Virus record (IMG/VR): IMGVR_UViG_3300043449_001569
Location: 1-20,047 of that record
Source of the DNA: a virus
Reading direction: 5' to 3' (one strand)
DNA length: 20,047 bases
Part shown: positions 19,083 to 20,047 of the stretch, piece by piece
Layout: each line of letters opens with the position of its first letter
Numbering within the stretch: position 1 is the stretch's first letter
The notes under the pieces: generated by a model
Told to the model about the DNA's origin: nothing
Databases searched by the model: none
The model's input: only the letters and a program-made list of their open reading frames with translations
Program-made: the position numbers and the translations under genes

Positions 19083-20047
19083 ATGGCATTGATCCTGTCC
19101 CTTGATTACGAGACCTCCGCGCCCCTCGACCTGACCGTGGTCGGAGCCTACCGCTACGCGCAGAGCGCCAAGATCATGTGCGCCGGCTACGCGATCTACG
19201 AAGAGAACACGTTCAAGCCCGAGATGGTGAAGCCGTGGCGCGCTTGGAAGGGCGAACCGATGCCGGCTGACCTGCTCGCGGCGCTGTCCGACGAGCGCGT
19301 CAGGAAGTTCGCGTGGAACGCCCAGTTCGAGCGCCTGATCACGCTGCACGCCGCGGGCCTTGCGGTGCCGCAGGAGCAGTGGTTCTGCACCGCCGCCCGC
19401 GCCCGCGCCTCGGCCTACCCCGGCAAGCTCGACCTGTGCGCGAAGGCGTTGGCGATCCCGCAGAAGAAGGACCTCGCGGGCGGCAAGCTGATGAAGAAGC
19501 TGTCGACCGAGGGCACCGGCACCGAGGAGGAGTACGAGCGCGTCCTCGAATACTGCCTGCAGGATGTCGTCGTCGAGGCGACCATCGGCATGGTCATCCG
19601 CGACATGACTGCCGAGGAGTGGGAGGATTACCACGTTTGCGAGCGCATGAACGACAGGGGCATTCCCATCGACGTCGAGCTGGCGCGCGCCGCGCAGAAG
19701 TACGCCGAGGTCGAGGCGGCTGAAATCGCCAAGGAATTGGAGGCGGTGACCAAGGGTGTCGTGACTGGGGCGAAGCAGTTCGCCCGCATCAAGAAGTGGG
19801 TCGGCGAGAGGGCCCCCGAGGTTGTCGAGATGCTGACGGGCGAAGACGGCAAAGTTTCGTTCGACAGGTCGGCGCGCACCGCTATTTTTGAGAGCGACTT
19901 GTCGCTGCCGTCAGAAGTCGACGAATTGCTGCACCTGATCGATGACGCCGGGCGCGCGAGCACCGCCAAGTACGCCGCCATCGAGAACCGCACCGACACC
20001 GACGGCCGCCTGCGCGGAGCGTATTTGTTCAACGGCGCGGGCCAGAC
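19083..20047 (+). CDS. DNA polymerase, family A with 3'-5' exonuclease domain (partial, runs off the right edge)
   Basis: ATG 19083 follows a GGAGAAT site. The visible 321 residues cover the exonuclease and the start of the polymerase part. Exo I is LDYETSAPLD (D8, E10), Exo II FAWNAQFERL (N79, E83 where Asp is more usual), Exo III YCLQDVVVE (Y157, D161). Then WEDYHVCERMNDRGIPIDVELA leads into the thumb-like region, as in phage polymerases of this group. The fingers and palm motifs lie beyond the window. It replicates the phage genome. The cassette DUF2800 - small protein - polymerase is widespread in phages. Confidence 0.92.
   Translation, partial: MALILSLDYETSAPLDLTVVGAYRYAQSAKIMCAGYAIYEENTFKPEMVKPWRAWKGEPMPADLLAALSDERVRKFAWNAQFERLITLHAAGLAVPQEQWFCTAARARASAYPGKLDLCAKALAIPQKKDLAGGKLMKKLSTEGTGTEEEYERVLEYCLQDVVVEATIGMVIRDMTAEEWEDYHVCERMNDRGIPIDVELARAAQKYAEVEAAEIAKELEAVTKGVVTGAKQFARIKKWVGERAPEVVEMLTGEDGKVSFDRSARTAIFESDLSLPSEVDELLHLIDDAGRASTAKYAAIENRTDTDGRLRGAYLFNGAGQ

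Noticed and set aside
17815-19089. Minus-strand open frame of 424 codons
   Set aside because: Antisense to the DUF2800 gene and its partner; no recognisable motif.

Overview
The window is a high-G+C double-stranded DNA phage or prophage segment. Its portal and its Sf6-type terminase pair suggest a podovirus-like or related tailed phage. The host is probably an alphaproteobacterium. That is inferred from codon use and from the 'RALMIA…GGDVG' linkers in the polyvalent protein, and was not tested by any search. No integrase, lysis enzyme or host gene is visible.

Layout. Positions 1-10176 are read leftward (minus strand) in tightly overlapping genes. In transcription order they are: two HTH-module proteins, a small conserved protein with a strong promoter, a hairpin/terminator, a small HTH protein, a short membrane protein, the small terminase subunit, four small proteins (one Cys-rich), the large terminase subunit, the portal, and a giant polyvalent protein that leaves the window. 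Positions 10177-10507 are an AT-rich divergent control region with repeated CCAGACTG sites and palindromes. Positions 10508-15580 are read rightward: fourteen short accessory genes, many joined by ATGA/GTGA overlaps. These include a zinc-finger/DUF6011-like protein, two small HTH proteins and a secreted or membrane-anchored peptide. The series ends with a Mom-family DNA-modification gene. Two leftward genes follow (VRR-NUC nuclease and SNF2-like helicase, 15567-17143). Rightward replication and recombination genes close the window: a DUF2800 (Cas4/RecB-like) nuclease, its conserved partner, a terminator, and the start of a family A DNA polymerase.

The most striking observation is a tRNA-Gly-like element at 14958-15032, lying across the translation start of the mom-family gene. 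It has a 7/7 acceptor stem, a 4/4 D stem, a GG D loop, a TTCGATC T loop, a discriminator T and an encoded CCA. It also has the acceptor and anticodon features expected of a glycine tRNA, but G at position 33, a C·C mismatch in the anticodon stem and a bulged A in the T stem. The Mom modification of phage Mu is a glycinamide on adenine N6, and Mom has a GNAT-like fold. A dedicated glycyl donor RNA, or a tRNA-shaped translational switch over mom, are both testable ideas. They are inference, not shown by the sequence.

Regulation also looks distinctive. Two 57-bp promoter/leader cassettes are identical at 56 positions, each with its -35 hexamer in the loop of a GGCCGC/GCGGCC inverted repeat. The leader CATCGAATAGGAGAT recurs at other genes on both strands, and a GACA-N3-TGTC palindrome occurs in three intergenic regions.
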